Shown in pieces: positions 10,361-23,497 of a stretch of 64,000 bases of DNA (within the stretch, counting starts at the first letter, position 1; every line of letters starts with the position of its first letter). The notes under the pieces were generated by a model, which worked only from the letters and a program-made list of their open reading frames with translations, was not told where the DNA came from and searched no databases. The position numbers and the translations under genes were made by a program. Origin of the DNA: Gordius sp. MW1 (Eukaryota > Nematomorpha > Gordioida > Gordea > Gordiidae); the NCBI GenBank assembly GCA_964036665.1, contig CAXIYB010000001.1, positions 496,001 to 560,000 on the forward strand. Reading direction: 5' to 3'.

Positions 10361-13300
10361 GTCCGTTGTCCGTCCGTTATCCGCCCGTTGTCCGTCTGTT
10401 GTCCGTCCGTTGTCCGTCCGTTGTCCGTTCGTTGTCCGTTCGTTGTCCTTCCGTTGTCCTTCCGTTGTCCTTCCGTTGTCCGTCCGTTGTCCGTCTGATG
10501 TCCTTCCGTTGTCCGTCCGTTGTCCGTCCGTTGTCCGCCCGTTGTCCGTCCGTTGTCCGTCCGTTGTCCGTCTGATGTCCTTCCGTTGTCCGTCCGTTGT
10601 CCTTCCGTTGTCCGTCCGTTGTCCTTCCGTTGTCCGTCCGTTGTCCGTCCGTTGTCCGTCTGATGTCCTTTTGTTGTCCTTCCGTTGTCCGTCCCTTGTC
10701 CGTCTGATGTCCTTTTGTTGTCCTTCCGTTGTCCGTCCGTTGTCCGTCTGATGTCCTTCCGTTGTCCGTCCGTTGTCCGCCCGTTGTCCTTCCGTTGTCC
10801 GTCCGTTGTCCTTCCGTTGTCCGTCCGTTGTCCGTCTGATGTCATTTTGTTGTCCGTCCGTTGTCCGTCTGATGTCCTTTTGTTGTCCTTCCGTTGTCCG
10901 TCCGTTGTCCGTCTGATGTCCTTCCGTTGTCCATCCGTTGTCCGTCCCTTGTCCGTCTCATGTCCTTCCGTTGTCCGTCCGTTGTCCGCCCGTTGTCCGC
11001 CCGTTGTCCTTCCGTTGTCCTTCCGTTGTCCTTCCGTTGTCCGTCCGTTGTCCGTCCGTTGTCCTTCCGTTGTCCTTCCGTTGTCCGTTCGTTGTCCGTC
11101 TGTTGTCCTTTCGTTGTCCGCCCGTTGTCCGTCCGTTGTCCGTCCGTTGTCCGTCCGTTGTCCGCCCGTTGTCCTTCCGTTGTCCTTCCGTTGTCCTTCC
11201 GTTGTCCGTCCGTTGTCCGTCCGTTGTCCTTCCGTTGTCCTTCCGTTGTCCGTTCGTTGTCCGTCTGTTGTCCTTTCGTTGTCCGCCCGTTGTCCGTCCG
11301 TTGTCCGTCCGTTGTCCGTCCGTTGTCCGCCCGTTGTCCTTCCGTTGTCCGTTCGTTGTCCGTTCGTTGTCCGTTCGTTGTCCGTCTGATGTCCTTTTGT
11401 TGTCCTTCCGTTGTCCGTCCGTTGTCCGTCTGATGTCCTTCCGTTGTCCGTCCGTTGTCCGCCCGTTGTCATTCCGTTGTCCTTCCGTTGTCCGTCCGTT
11501 GTCCGCCCGTTGTCCTTCCGTTGTCCTTCCGTTGTCCGTCTGATGTCCTTTTGTTGTCCGTCCGTTGTCCGTCTGATGTCCTTTTGTTGTCCTTCCGTTG
11601 TCCGTCCGTTGTCCGTCTGATGTCCTTCCGTTGTCCATCCGTTGTCCGTCTCTTGTCCGTCTCATGTCCTTCCGTTGTCCGTCCGTTGTCCGCCCGTTGT
11701 CCGCCCGTTGTCCTTCCGTTGTCCTTCCGTTGTCCGTCCGTTGTCCGTCTGATGTCCTTCCGTTGTCCGTCCGTTGTCCGCCCGTTGTCCGCCCGTTGTC
11801 CGTCCGTTGTCCGTCCGTTGTCCGTCCGTTGTCCGTCCGTTGTCCGTCCGTTGTCCGTCCGTTGTCTGTCTGTTGTCCGTCCGTTGTCCGTCCGTTGTCC
11901 GTCCGTTGTCCGTCCGTTGTCCGTCCGTTGTCCGTCCGTTGTCCGTCCGTTGTCCGCCCGTTGTCCATCCGTTGTCCTTCCGTTGTCCTTCCGTTGTCCG
12001 TCCGTTGTCCCTCCGTTGTCCGTCCGTTGTCCGTCCGTTGTCCGTCCGTTGTCCGCCCGTTGTCCTTCCGTTGTCCGTCCGTTGTCCGTCCGTTGTCCGT
12101 CTGATGTCCTTCCGTTGTCCGTCCGTTGTCGGCCCGTTGTCCTTCCGTTGTCCGTCCGTTGTCCGTCCGTTGTCCGTCCGTTGTCGGCCCGTTGTCCTTC
12201 CGTTGTCCTTCCGTTGTCCTTCCGTTGTCCGTCCGTTGTCCGTCTGATGTCCTTCCGTTGTCCTTCCGTTGTCCGTCCGTTGTCCGCCCGTTGTCCGTCC
12301 GTTGTCCGTCCGTTGTCCGTCCGTTGTCCGCCCGTTGTCCTTCCGTTGTCCGTCCGTTGTCCGTCCGTTGTCCGTCTGATGTCCTTCCGTTGTCCGTCCG
12401 TTGTCCGCCCGTTGTCCTTCCGTTGTCCGTCCGTTGTCCGTCTGATGTCCTTTTGTTGTCCTTCCGTTGTCCTTCCGTTGTCCTTCCGTTGTCCGTCCGT
12501 TGTCCGTCCGTTGTCCTTCCGTTGTCCTTCCGTTGTCCTTCCGTTGTCCTTCCGTTGTCCGTCCGTTGTCCGTCTGATGTCATTTTGTTGTCCGTCCGTT
12601 GTCCGCCCGTTGTCCTTCCGTTGTCCGTCCGTTGTCCGTCTGATGTCCTTTTGTTGTCCTTCCGTTGTCCTTCCGTTGTCCGTCCGTTGTCCTTCCGTTG
12701 TCCTTCCGTTGTCCTTCCGTTGTCCTTCCGTTGTCCTTCCGTTGTCCGTCCGTTGTCCGTCTGATGTCCTTCCGTTGTCCTTCCGTTGTCCGCCCGTTGT
12801 CCTTCCGTTGTCCTTCCGTTGTCCGTCCGTTGTCCTTCCGTTGTCCGTCCGTTGTCCGTCCGTTGTCCGTCCGTTGTCCGCCCGTTGTCCGTCCGTTGTC
12901 CGTCCGTTCTCCTTCCGTTGTCCGTCCGTTGTCCTTCCGTTGTCCGTCTGATGTCCTTTTGTTGTCCGTCCGTTGTCCGTCCGTTGTCCGTTCTTTGTCC
13001 GTCCCTTGTCCGTCTGATGTCCTTTTGTTGTCCGTCCGTTGTCCGTTCGTTGTCCGTTCGTTGTCCGTTCGTTGTCCGTCAGATGTCCTTTTGTTGTCTG
13101 TCCGTTGTCCGTTTGTTGTCCGTTCGTTGTCCGCCCGTTGTCCTTCCGTTGTCCTTCCGTTGTCCGTCCGTTGTCCTTCCGTTGTCCTTCCGTTGTCCTT
13201 CCGTTGTCCTTCCGTTGTCCGTCCGTTGTCCGTCTGATGTCATTTTGTTGTCCGTCCGTTGTCCGTCCGTTGTCCGTCCTTTGTCCGCCCGTTGTCCGTC

Positions 13301-16300
13301 CGTTGTCCTTCCGTTGTCCTTCCGTTGTCCGTTCGTTGTCCGTCCGTTGTCCGTCTGATGTCCTTCCGTTGTCCGTCCGTTGTCCGTCCGTTGTCCGCCC
13401 GTTGTCCTTCCGTTGTCCTTCCGTTGTCCGTCCGTTGTCCGTCTGATGTCCTTCCGTTGTCCGTCCGTTGTCCGTCCGTTGTCCGCCCGTTGTCCGTCCG
13501 TTGTCCGTCCGTAGTCCTTCCGTTGTCCGTCCGTTGTCCTTCCGTTGTCCGTCCGTTGTCCGTCTGATGTCCTTTTGTTGTCCGTCCTTGTCCGTCCGTT
13601 GTCCGTTCGTTGTCCGTCCCTTGTCCGTCTGATGTCCTTTTGTTGTCCGTCCGTTGTCCGTTCGTTGTCCGTTCGTTGTCCGTTCGTTGTCCGTCTGATG
13701 TCCTTTTGTTGTCCTTCCGTTGTCCGTTCGTTGTCCGTCTGATGTCCTTCCGTTGTCCGTCCGTTGTCCGCCCGTTGTCCTTCCGCTGTCCTTCCGTTGT
13801 CCGTCCCTTGTCCGTCCGTTGTCCGCCCGTTGTCCTTCCGTTGTCCTTCCGTTGTCCGTCCGTTGTCCTTTCGTTGTCCGTCCGTTGTCCGTCCGTTGTC
13901 CGTTCGTTGTCCGTTCGTTGTCCGCCCGTTGTCCTTCCGTTGTCCTTCCGTTGTCCGTCCGTTGTCCTTCCGTTGTCCGTCCGTTGTCCGTCTGATGTCC
14001 TTTTGTTGTCCGTCCGTTGTCCGTCTGATGTCCTTTTGTTGTCCTTCCGTTGTCCGTCCGTTGTCCGTCTGATGTCCTTCCGTTGTCCATCCGTTGTCCG
14101 TCCCTTGTCCGTCTGATGTCCTTCCGTTGTCCTTTCGTTGTCCGTTCGTTGTCCGTCTGATGTCCTTTTGTTGTCCTTCCGTTGTCCGTCCGTTGTCCGT
14201 CTGATGTCCTTCCGTTGTCCGTCCGTTGTCCGCCCGTTGTCCTTCCGTTGTCCGTCCGTTGTCCTTCCGTTGTCCGTCCGTTGTCCGTCTGATGTCCTTT
14301 TGTTGTCCGTCCGTTGTCCGTCTGATGTCCTTTTGTTGTCCTTCCGTTGTCCGTCCGTTGTCCGTCTGATGTCCTTCCGTTGTCCATCCGTTGTCCGTCT
14401 CTTGTCCGTCTCATGTCCTTCCGTTGTCCGTCCGTTGTCCGCCCGTTGTCCGCCCGTTGTCCTTCCGTTGTCCTTCCGTTGTCCGTCCGTTGTCCGTCTG
14501 ATGTCCTTTTGTTGTCCGTCCGTTGTCCGTCTGATGTCCTTTTGTTGTCCTTCCGTTGTCCGTCCGTTGTCCGTCTGATGTCCTTCCGTTGTCCATCCGT
14601 TGTCCGTCTGTTGTCCGTCCGTTGTCCTTCCGTTGTCCTTCCGTTGTCCTTCCGTTGTCCTTCCGTTGTCCGTCCGTTGTCCGTCTGATGTCATTTTGTT
14701 GTCCGTCCGTTGTCCGCCCGTTGTCCGTCCGTTGTCCTTCCGTTGTCCTTCCGTTGTCCGTTCGTTGTCCGTCCGTTGTCCGTCTGATGTCCTTCCGTTG
14801 TCCGTCCGTTGTCCGTCCGTTGTCCGCCCGTTGTCCTTCCGTTGTCCTTCCGTTGTCCGTCCGTTGTCCGTCCGTTGTCCTTCCGTTGTCCTTCCGTTGT
14901 CCGTCCGTTGTCCGTCTGATGTCCTTTTGTTGTCCGTCCGTTGTCCGTCCGTTGTCCGTCTGATGTCCTTCCGTTGTCCATCCGTTGTCCGTCCGTTGTC
15001 CGCCCGTTGTCCTTCCGTTGTCCTTCCGTTGTCCGTCCGTTGTCCGTCTGATGTCCTTTTGTTGTCCGTCCGTTGTCCGTCTGATGTCCTTTTGTTGTCC
15101 TTCCGTTGTCCGTCCGTTGTCCGTCTGATGTCCTTCCGTTGTCCATCCGTTGTCCGTCCGTTGTCCGTCCGTTGTCCTTCCGTTGTCCTTCCGTTGTCCT
15201 TCCGTTGTCCTTCCGTTGTCCGTCCGTTGTCCGTCTGATGTCATTTTGTTGTCCGTCCGTTGTCCGCCCGTTGTCCGTCCGTTGTCCTTCCGTTGTCCTT
15301 CCGTTGTCCGTTCGTTGTCCGTCCGTTGTCCGTCTGATGTCCTTCCGTTGTCCGTCCGTTGTCCGTCCGTTGTCCGCCCGTTGTCCTTCCGTTGTCCTTC
15401 CGTTGTCCGTCCGTTGTCCGTCCGTTGTCCTTCCGTTGTCCTTCCGTTGTCCTTCCGTTGTCCTTCCGTTGTCCGTCCGTTGTCCGTCTGATGTCATTTC
15501 GTTGTCCGTCCGTTGTCCGCCCGTTGTCCATCCGTTGTCCTTCCGTTGTCCTTCCGTTGTCCTTCCGTTGTCCGTCCGTTGTCCGCCCGTTGTCCTTCCG
15601 TTGTCCTTCCGTTGTCCGTCCGTTGTCCGTCCGTTGTCCGTCCGTTGTCCGTCCGTTGTCCTTCCGTTGTCCGTCCGTTGTCCGTTTGATGTCCTTTTGT
15701 TGTCCGTCCGTTGTCCGTCCGTTGTCCTTCCGTTGTCCTTCCGTTGTCCGCCCGTTGTCCGTTCGTTGTCCGTCCGTTGTCCGCCCGTTGTCCTTCCGTT
15801 GTCCTTCCGTTGTCCGTCCGTTGTCCTTTCGTTGTCCGTCCGTTGTCCGTCCGTTGTCCGTTCGTTGTCCGTTCGTTGTCCGCCCGTTGTCCGTCTGATG
15901 TCCTTCCGTTGTCCTTCCGTTGTCCTTCCGTTGTCCTTCCGTTGTCCGTCCGTTGTCCGTCCGTTGTCCTTCCGTTGTCCTTCCGTTGTCCGTTCGTTGT
16001 CCGTCTGTTGTCCTTTCGTTGTCCGCCCGTTGTCCGTCCGTTGTCCGTCCGTTGTCCGTCCGTTGTCCTTCCGTTGTCCTTCCGTTGTCCGTCCGTTGTC
16101 CGTCCGTTGTCCTTCCGTTGTCCGTCTGATGTCCTTTTGTTGTCTGTCCGTTGTCCGTCCGTTGTCCGTCCGTTGTCCGTCCGTTGTCCGCCCGTTGTCC
16201 TTCCGTTGTCCGTTCGTTGTCCGTTCGTTGTCCGTTCGTTGTCCGTCTGATGTCCTTTTGTTGTCCTTCCGTTGTCCGTCCGTTGTCCGTCTGTTGTCCT

Positions 16301-17475
16301 TCCGTTGTCCTTCCGTTGTCCTTCCGTTGTCCGTCCGTTGTCCGTCTGATGTCATTTTGTTGTCCGTCCGTTGTCCGCCCGTTGTCCATCCGTTGTCCTT
16401 CCGTTGTCCTTCCGTTGTCCTTCCGTTGTCCGTCCGTTGTCCGTCCGTTGTCCTTCCGTTGTCCGTTCGTTGTCCGTCTGATGTCCTTCCGTTGTCCTTC
16501 CGTTGTCCATCCGTTGTCCTTCCGTTGTCCGTCCGTTGTCCGTCTGATGTCATTTTGTTGTCCGTCCGTTGTCCGCCCGTTGTCCATCCGTTATCCTTCC
16601 GTTGTCCGTCCGTTGTCCGTCCGTTGTCCGTCTGATGTCCTTCCGTTGTCCGTCCGTTGTCCGCCCGTTGTCCTTCCGTTGTCCGTCCGTTGTCCGTCCG
16701 TTGTCCGTCTGATGTCCTTTTGTTGTCCGTCCGTTGTCCGCCCGTTGTCCTTCCGTTGTCCGCCCGTTGTCCGTCCGTTGTCCGTCCGTTGTCCGCCCGT
16801 TGTCCTTCCGTTGTCCTTCCGTTGTCCTTCCGTTGTCCGTCCGTTGTCCGTCTGATGTCCTTTTGTTGTCCGTCCGTTGTCCGTCCGTTGTCCTTCCGTT
16901 GTCACTCCGTTGTCCGCCCGTTGTCCGCCCGTTGTCCGTCCGTTGTCCGCCCGTTGTCCTTCCGTTGTCCGCCCATTGTCCGTCCGTTGTCCGTCCGTTG
17001 TCCGTCCGTTGTCCGTCTGTTGTCCTTTTGTTGTCCGCCCGTTGTCCGTCCGTTGTCCGTCCGTTGTCCGTCCGTTGTCCGTCCGTTGTCCGCCCGTTGT
17101 CCTTCCGTTGTCCGTTCGTTGTCCGTTCGTTGTCCGTTCGTTGTCCGTCTGATGTCCTTTTGTTGTCCTTCCGTTGTCCGTCCGTTGTCCGTCTGATGTC
17201 CTTCCGTTGTCCGTCCGTTGTCCGCCCGTTGTCATTCCGTTGTCCTTCCGTTGTCCGTCCGATGTCCGCCCGTTGTCCTTCCGTTGTCCTTCCGTTGTCC
17301 GTCCGTTGTCCGTCCGTTGTCCGTCCGTTGTCCGTCTGATGTCCTTCCGTTGTCCGTCCGTTGTCCGCCCGTTGTCCTTCCGTTGTCCTTCCGTTGTCCT
17401 TCCGTTGTCCTTCCGTTGTCCTTCCGTTGTACGTCCGTTGTCCGTCTGATGTCATTTTGTTGTCCGTCCGTTGTC
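10361..17475 (+). repeat. 11-bp satellite array, interior of unit B
   Basis: Satellite only. It contains the longest run of nearly unbroken consensus units (about 11,800-11,950) and a 550-bp (50-unit) local tandem duplication (about 14,556-15,105 and 15,106-15,655). The whole stretch reappears at 30,575-37,689 with a few scattered substitutions. The part from about 11,030 to 17,115 is missing from unit C. Confidence 0.96.
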
Positions 17476-17592
17476 AGCCCGTTTTCGAGACGAGACGAGA
17501 CCGAGATTTTTCTCGGTTTTTCCGCATCACTATAACTCGCTGCCAAACCACCTTAGCCGATTTTCGTTAATCATGTCCGCCATAGGTTGACG
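17476..17592 (+). repeat. 117-bp passenger sequence with hairpin, copy 1
   Basis: A non-satellite insert that starts AGCCCGTTTTCGAG and ends ATAGGTTGACG, flanked on both sides by 11-mers. Bases 17500-17506 and 17511-17517 (ACCGAGA and TCTCGGT) form a 7-bp stem with a TTTT loop, after a GAGAC-rich stretch. No terminal repeats, coding frame or target duplication is evident. Its origin is unknown; it may be a fragment of a transposable element captured by the satellite before the large units were duplicated. Confidence 0.85.
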
Positions 17593-19324
17593 TTGTCCGC
17601 CCGTTGTCCTTCCGTTGTCCTTCCGTTGTCCGTCTGTTGTCCTTTCGTTGTCCGCCCGTTGTCCGTCCGTTGTCCGCCCGTTGTCCGCCCGTTGTCCTTC
17701 CGTTGTCCGTCCGTTGTCCTTCCGTTGTCCGTCCGTTGTCCGTTTGATGTCCTTTTGTTGTCCGTCCGTTGTCCGTCCGTCGTCCTTCCGTTGTCCGCCC
17801 GTTGTCCGTTCGTTGTCCGTTCGTTGTCCGTTCGTTGTCCGTCTGATGTCCTTTTGTTGTCCTTCCGTTGTCCGTCCGTTGTCCGTCTGATGTCCTTCCG
17901 TTGTCCGTCCGTTGTCCGCCCGTTGTCATTCCGTTGTCCTTCCGTTGTCCGTCCGTTGTCCGCCCGTTGTCCTTCCGTTGTCCTTCCGTTGTCCGTCCGT
18001 TGTCCTTCCGTTGTCCGTCCGTTGTCCGTCTGATGTCCTTCCGTTGTCCGTCCGTTGTCCGCCCGTTGTCCTTCCGTTGTCCTTCCGTTGTCCTTCCGTT
18101 GTCCTTCCGTTGTCCTTCCGTTGTCCGTCCGTTGTCCGTCTGATGTCATTTTGTTGTCCGTCCGTTGTCCGCCCGTTGTCCATCCGTTGTCCTTCCGTTG
18201 TCCTTCCGTTGTCCTTCCGTTGTCCGTCCGTTGTCCGCCCGTTGTCCTTCCGTTGTCCTTCCGTTGTCCGTCCGTTGTCCTTCCGTTGTCCGTCAGATGT
18301 CCTTTTGTTGTCTGTCCGTTGTCCGTTCGTTGTCCGTTCGTTGTCCGTCCGTTGTCCGCCCGTTGTCCTTCCGTTGTCCTTCCGTTGTCCGTCGGTTGTC
18401 CGTCCGTTGTCCTTCCGTTGTCCGTCAGATGTCCTTTTGTTGTCTGTCCGTTGTCCGTTTGTTGTCCGTTCGTTGTCCGTCCGTTGTCCTTCCGTTGTCC
18501 TTCCGTTGTCCGTTCGTTGTCCGTCCGTTGTCCGTCCGTTGTCCTTCCGTTGTCCGTCCGTTGTCCGTCCGTTGTCCGTCCGTTGTCCGTTCGTTGTCCG
18601 TCCGTTGTCCGTCTGATGTCCTTCCGTTGTCCGTCCGTTGTCCGCCCGTTGTCCTTCCGTTGTCCTTCCGTTGTACGTCCGTTGTCCTTCCGTTGTCCTT
18701 CCGTTGTACGTCCGTTGTCCGTCTGATGTCATTTTGTTGTCCGTCCGTTGTCCGCCCGTTGTCCATCCGTTGTCCTTCCGTTGTCCGTCTGATGTCATTT
18801 TGTTGTCCGTCCGTTGTCCGTCCGTTGTCCGTCCGTTGTCCGTTTGTTGTCCGTCCGTTGTCCGTCTGATGTCCTTTTGTTGTCTGTCCGTTGACCGTTC
18901 GTTGTCCGTTCGTTGTCCGTTCGTTGTCCGTTCGTTGTCCGTCTGATGTCCTTTTGTTGTCCTTCCGTTGTCCGTCCGTTGTCCGTCTGATGTCCGCTCG
19001 TTGTCCTTCCGTTGTCCGTCCGTTGTCCGCCCGTTGTCCTTCCGTTGTCCTTCCGTTGTCCGTCCGATGTCCTTCCGTTGTCCGTCCGTTGTCCGTCTGA
19101 TGTCCTTTTGTTGTCCGTCCGTTGTCCGTCTGATGTCCTTTTGTTGTCCTTCCGTTGTCCGTCCGTTGTCCGTCTGATGTCCTTCCGTTGTCCATATGTC
19201 CGTCCCTTGTCCATCTGATGTCCTTCCGTTGTCCGTCCGTTGTCCGTCTAATGTCCTTCCGTTGTCCGTCCGTTGTCCGTCCGTTGTCCGTCTGATGTCC
19301 TTCCGTTGTCCGTCCGTTGTCCAT
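17593..19324 (+). repeat. 11-bp satellite array, end of unit B
   Basis: Satellite units with variants such as ATGTCATTTTG and TTGTACGTCCG. This stretch is repeated at 24,648-26,379 (offset 7,055) and at 37,807-39,549 (offset 20,214, changing to 20,225 after one extra 11-mer). It includes an 8-bp short unit near 19,195 (CCATATGTCC) that is kept in all three copies. Confidence 0.95.
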
Positions 19325-19892
19325 CAAGAGGCTACAAGTTTGAATCCCGGAGAGTATTCTGTTCTTGTTAATAACATTGATAATATGACTTTTTAGCCGT
19401 CCGCTGAAATTTTCACGAAGCCTATATGGTTGAACAAAAAAATTTAAAAAATTTTCAAGTCGAAAAAATTTTTTTTTTCGGAATTCACCTCTGATATCGA
19501 AAATTTTCATGAGGCCTATATGGTGTTACAAAAAAATTGAAAAAATTTTGAGGTCGAAAAAATATTTTCTGATCAAAAAAATTTTTTTTACGGAATTCAC
19601 TTCTGATATCAAAAATTTTCATGAGGCCTATATGGTTGAACAAAAAAATGGAAAAAAATTTGAGGTCGAAAAAAATATTTTTTGATAAAAAAAATTTAAT
19701 AAATTGCATAGCACGGAGGGACGACGGAGGGACGACGGACGGACGACGGACGGACGACGGAGAGACGACGGAGGGAGGACGGACGGACAACGGAGGGACG
19801 ACGGACCGTCCGTTGTCCGTCAGGAGGCAACAAGTTTGAATCCGTGAGAGTATTCTGTTGATAATATGACTTTTTGGCCGTCCGCTGGCTAC
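19325..19892 (+). repeat. AT-rich module, copy 3 (568-bp class)
   Basis: Same order of parts as the 590-bp copies but 22 bp (two 11-mers) shorter in the purine block. Its first bases read CAAGAGGCTAC instead of CAGGAGGCTAC. Both marks are shared with the copies at 26380 and 39550, so these three belong to one lineage. Confidence 0.92.
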
Positions 19893-22800
19893 GTCCGTTG
19901 TCCGTCCGTTGTCCGCCCGTTGTCCGTCTGTTGTCCGTCCGTTGTCCGTCCGTTGTCCGTTCGTTGTCCGTTCGTTGTCCTTCCGTTGTCCTTCCGTTGT
20001 CCTTCCGTTGTCCGTCCGTTGTCCGTCTGATGTCCTTCCGTTGTCCGTCCGTTGTCCGTCCATTGTCCGCCCGTTGTCCTTCCGTTGTCCGTCCGTTGTC
20101 CGTCCGTTGTCCGTCTGATGTCCTTCCGTTGTCCGTCCGTTGTCCTTCCGTTGTCCATCCGTTGTCCGTCCGTTGTCCGTCCGTTGTCCGTCTGATGTCC
20201 TTCCGTTGTCCGTCCGTTGTCCGTCCGTTGTCCGTCCGTTGTCCGTCCGTTGTCCGTCCGTTGTCCGTCCGTTGTCCTTCCGTTGTCCGTCCGTTGTCCT
20301 TCCGTTGTCCGTCCGTTGTCCGTCTGATGTCCTTTTGTTGTCCGTCCTTGTCCGTCCGTTGTGCGTTCGTTGTCCGTCCCTTGTCCGTCTGATGTCCTTT
20401 TGTTGTCCGTCCGTTGTCCGTCCGTTGTCCGTCCGTTGTCCGTCTGATGTCCTTCCGTTGTCCGTCCGTTGTCCGTCTGTTGTCCCTCTCATGTCCTTCC
20501 GTTGTCCGTCCGTTGTCCGTTCGTTGTCCGCCCGTTGTCCTTCCGTTGTCCTTCAGTTGTCCGTCCGTTGTCCTTCCGTTGTCCTTCCGTTGTCCGTCCG
20601 TTGTCCGTCCGTTGTCCTTCCGTTGTCCGTCAGATGTCCTTTTGTTGTCTGTCCGTTGTCCGTTTGTTGTCGGTTCGTTGTCCGCCCGTTGTCCTTCCGT
20701 TGTCCTTCCGTTGTCCGTCCGTTGTCCTTCCGTTGTCCTTCCGTTGTCCTTCCGTTGTCCTTCCGTTGTCCGTCCGTTGTCCGTCTGATGTCCTTCCGTT
20801 GTCCGTCCGTTGTCCGTCCGTTGTCCGTCCGTTGTCCGTCTGATGTCCTTCCGTTGTCCGTCCGTTGTCCGTCCGTTATCCCTCTCATGTCCTTCCGTTG
20901 TCCGTCCGTTGTCCGTTCGTTGTCCGCCCGTTGTCCTTCCGTTGTCCTTCAGTTGTCCGTCCGTTGTCCTTCCGTTGTCCGTCCGTTGTCCGTCTGATGT
21001 CCTTTTGTTGTCCGTCCGTTGTCCGTCTGATGTCCTTTTGTTGTCCTTCCGTTGTCCGTCCGTTGTCCGTCTGATGTCCTTCCGTTGTCCATCCGTTGTC
21101 CGTCCCTTGTCTGTCTGATGTCCTTCCGTTGTCCGTCCGTTGTCCGCCCGTTGTCCTTCCGTTGTCCTTCCGTTGTCCTTCCGTTGTCCGTCCGTTGTCC
21201 GTCCGTTGTCCTTCCGTTGTCCTTCCGTTGTCCGTTCGTTGTCCGTCGGTTGTCCGTTCGTTGTCCGTCCGTTGTCCGTTCGTTGTCCGTCCGTTGTCCG
21301 TCTGATGTCCTTCCGTTGTCCGTCCGTTGTCCGTCCCTTGTCCGTCTGATGTCCTTCCGTTGTCCTTCCGTTGTCCGTCCGTTGGACGTCTGATGTCCTT
21401 CCGTTGTCCGTCCGTTGTCCGTCCGTTGTCCGTCCGTTGTCCGCCCGTTGTCCGTCCGTTCTCCTTCCGTTGTCCGTCCGTTGTCCTTCCGTTGTCCGTC
21501 TGATGTCCTTTTGTTGTCCGTCCGTTGTCCGTCCGTTGTCCCTTCTTTGTCCGTCCCTTGTCCGTCTGATGTCCTTTTGTTGTCCGTCCGTTGTCCGTTC
21601 GTTGTCCGTTCGTTGTCCGTTCGTTGTCCGTCTGATGTCCTTTTGTTGTCCTTCCGTTGTCCGTTCGTTGTCCGTCTGATGTCCTTCCGTTGTCCGTCCG
21701 TTGTCCGCCCGTTGTCCTTCCGTTGTCCTTCCGTTGTCCTTCCGTTGTCCGTCTGATGTCCGCCCGTTGTCCTTCCGTTGTCCGTCCGTTGTCCGCCCGT
21801 TGTGCTTCCGTTGTCCTTCCGTTGTCCGTCCGTTGTCCTTCCGTTGTCCGTCCGTTGTCCGTTCGTTGTCCGTTCGTTGTCCGCCCGTTGTCCTTCCGTT
21901 GTCCTTCCGTTGTCCGTCCGTTGTCCGTCCGTTGTCCGTCCGTTGTCCTTCCGTTGTCCGTCAGATGTCCTTTTGTTGTCTGTCCGTTGTCCGTTTGTTG
22001 TCCGTTCGTTGTCCGCCCGTTGTCCTTCCGTTGTCCTTCCGTTGTCCGTCCGTTGTCCTTCCGTTGTCCTTCCGTTGTCCTTCCGTTGTCCTTCCGTTGT
22101 CCGTCCGTTGTCCGTCTGATGTCCTTCCGTTGTCCGTCCGTTGTCCGTCCGTTGTCCGTCCGTTGTCCGTCTGATGTCCTTCCGTTGTCTGTCCGTTGTC
22201 CGTTCGTTGTCCGTCTGATGTCCTTTTGTTGTCCGTCCGTTGTCCGTCCGTTGTCCGTTCGTTGTCCGTCCGATGTCCGTCTGATGTCCTTTTGTTGTCT
22301 GTCCGTTGTCCGTTCGTTGTCCGTCTGATGTCCTTTTGTTGTCCGTCCGTTGTCCGTCCGTTGTCCGCCCGTTGTCCTTCCGTTGTCCGTCCGTTGTCCG
22401 TCCGTTGTCCGCCCGTTGTCCTTCCGTTGTCCGTCCGTTGTCCGTCCGTTGTCCGTCTGATGTCCTTTTGTTGTCCGTCCGTTGTCCGCCCGTTGTCGTT
22501 CCGTTGTCCTTCCGTTGTCCGTCCGTTGTCCGTCCGTTGTCCTTCCGTTGTCCTTCCGTTGTCCTTCCGTTGTCCGCCCGTTGTCCTTCCGTTGTCCTTC
22601 CGTTGTCCGTCCGTTGTCCGTCTGATGTCATTTTGTTGTCCGTCCGTTGTCCGTCCGTTGTCCGTTCGTTGTCCGTCCGTTGTCCGTCTGATGTCCTTTT
22701 GTTGTCTGTCCGTTGTCCGTTCGTTGTCCGTTCGTTGTCCGTTCGTTGTCCGTCCGTTGTCCGCCCGTTGTCCGTCTGTTGTCCGTCCGTTGTCCGTCCG

Positions 22801-22907
22801 TTGTCCGTCTGATGTCCTTCCGTTGTCCGTCCGTTGTCCGTCCGTTGTCCGTCCCTTGTCCGTCTGATGTCCTTCCGTTGTCCGTCCGTTGTCCGTCCGT
22901 TGTCCAT
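19893..22907 (+). repeat. 11-bp satellite array, junction of units B and C
   Basis: Satellite spanning the boundary near 20,239, where the sequence restarts the pattern seen at 7,102 (offset 13,137). The 10-bp short unit and the CTCATGTCC variants recur in the same order as at 7,200-7,760. Confidence 0.95.
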
Positions 22908-23497
22908 CAGGAGGCTACAAGTTTGAATCCCGGAGAGTATTCTGTTCTTGTTAATAACATTGATAATATGACTTTTTAGCCGTCCGCTGAAATTTTCACG
23001 AAGCCTATATGGTTGAACAAAAAAATTTAAAAAATTTTCAAGTCGAAAAAATTTTTTTTTTCGGAATTCACCTCTGATATCGAAAATTTTCATGAGGCCT
23101 ATATGGTGTTACAAAAAAATTGAAAAAATTTTGAGGTCGAAAAAATATTTTCTGATCAAAAAAATTTTTTTTACGGAATTCACTTCTGATATCAAAAATT
23201 TTCATGAGGCCTATATGGTTGAACAAAAAAATGGAAAAAAATTTGAGGTCGAAAAAAATATTTTTTGATAAAAAAAATTTAATAAATTGCATAGCACGGA
23301 GGGACGACGGAGGGACGACGGAGAAACGACGGAGGGACGACGGAGGGACGACGGACGGACGACGGAGAGACGACGGAGGGAGGACGGACGGACAACGGAG
23401 GGACGACGGACCGTCCGTTGTCCGTCAGGAGGCAACAAGTTTGAATCCGTGAGAGTATTCTGTTGATAATATGACTTTTTGGCCGTCCGCTGGCTAC
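22908..23497 (+). repeat. AT-rich module, copy 4 (590-bp class)
   Basis: Offset 13,137 bp from copy 2, with the same length and the same GAGAAACGACGG variant in the purine block. Confidence 0.92.

Larger units (their letters stand above)
7102..20238 (+). repeat. Higher-order repeat unit B (13.1 kb)
   Basis: A composite of satellite, AT-rich modules 2 and 3 and the 117-bp passenger. Its start matches bases 99 onward (offset 7,003). Its full length matches 27,294-40,463. Its two ends joined together match 20,239-27,293. The start coordinate is conventional, because tandem units have no natural origin. Confidence 0.88.
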
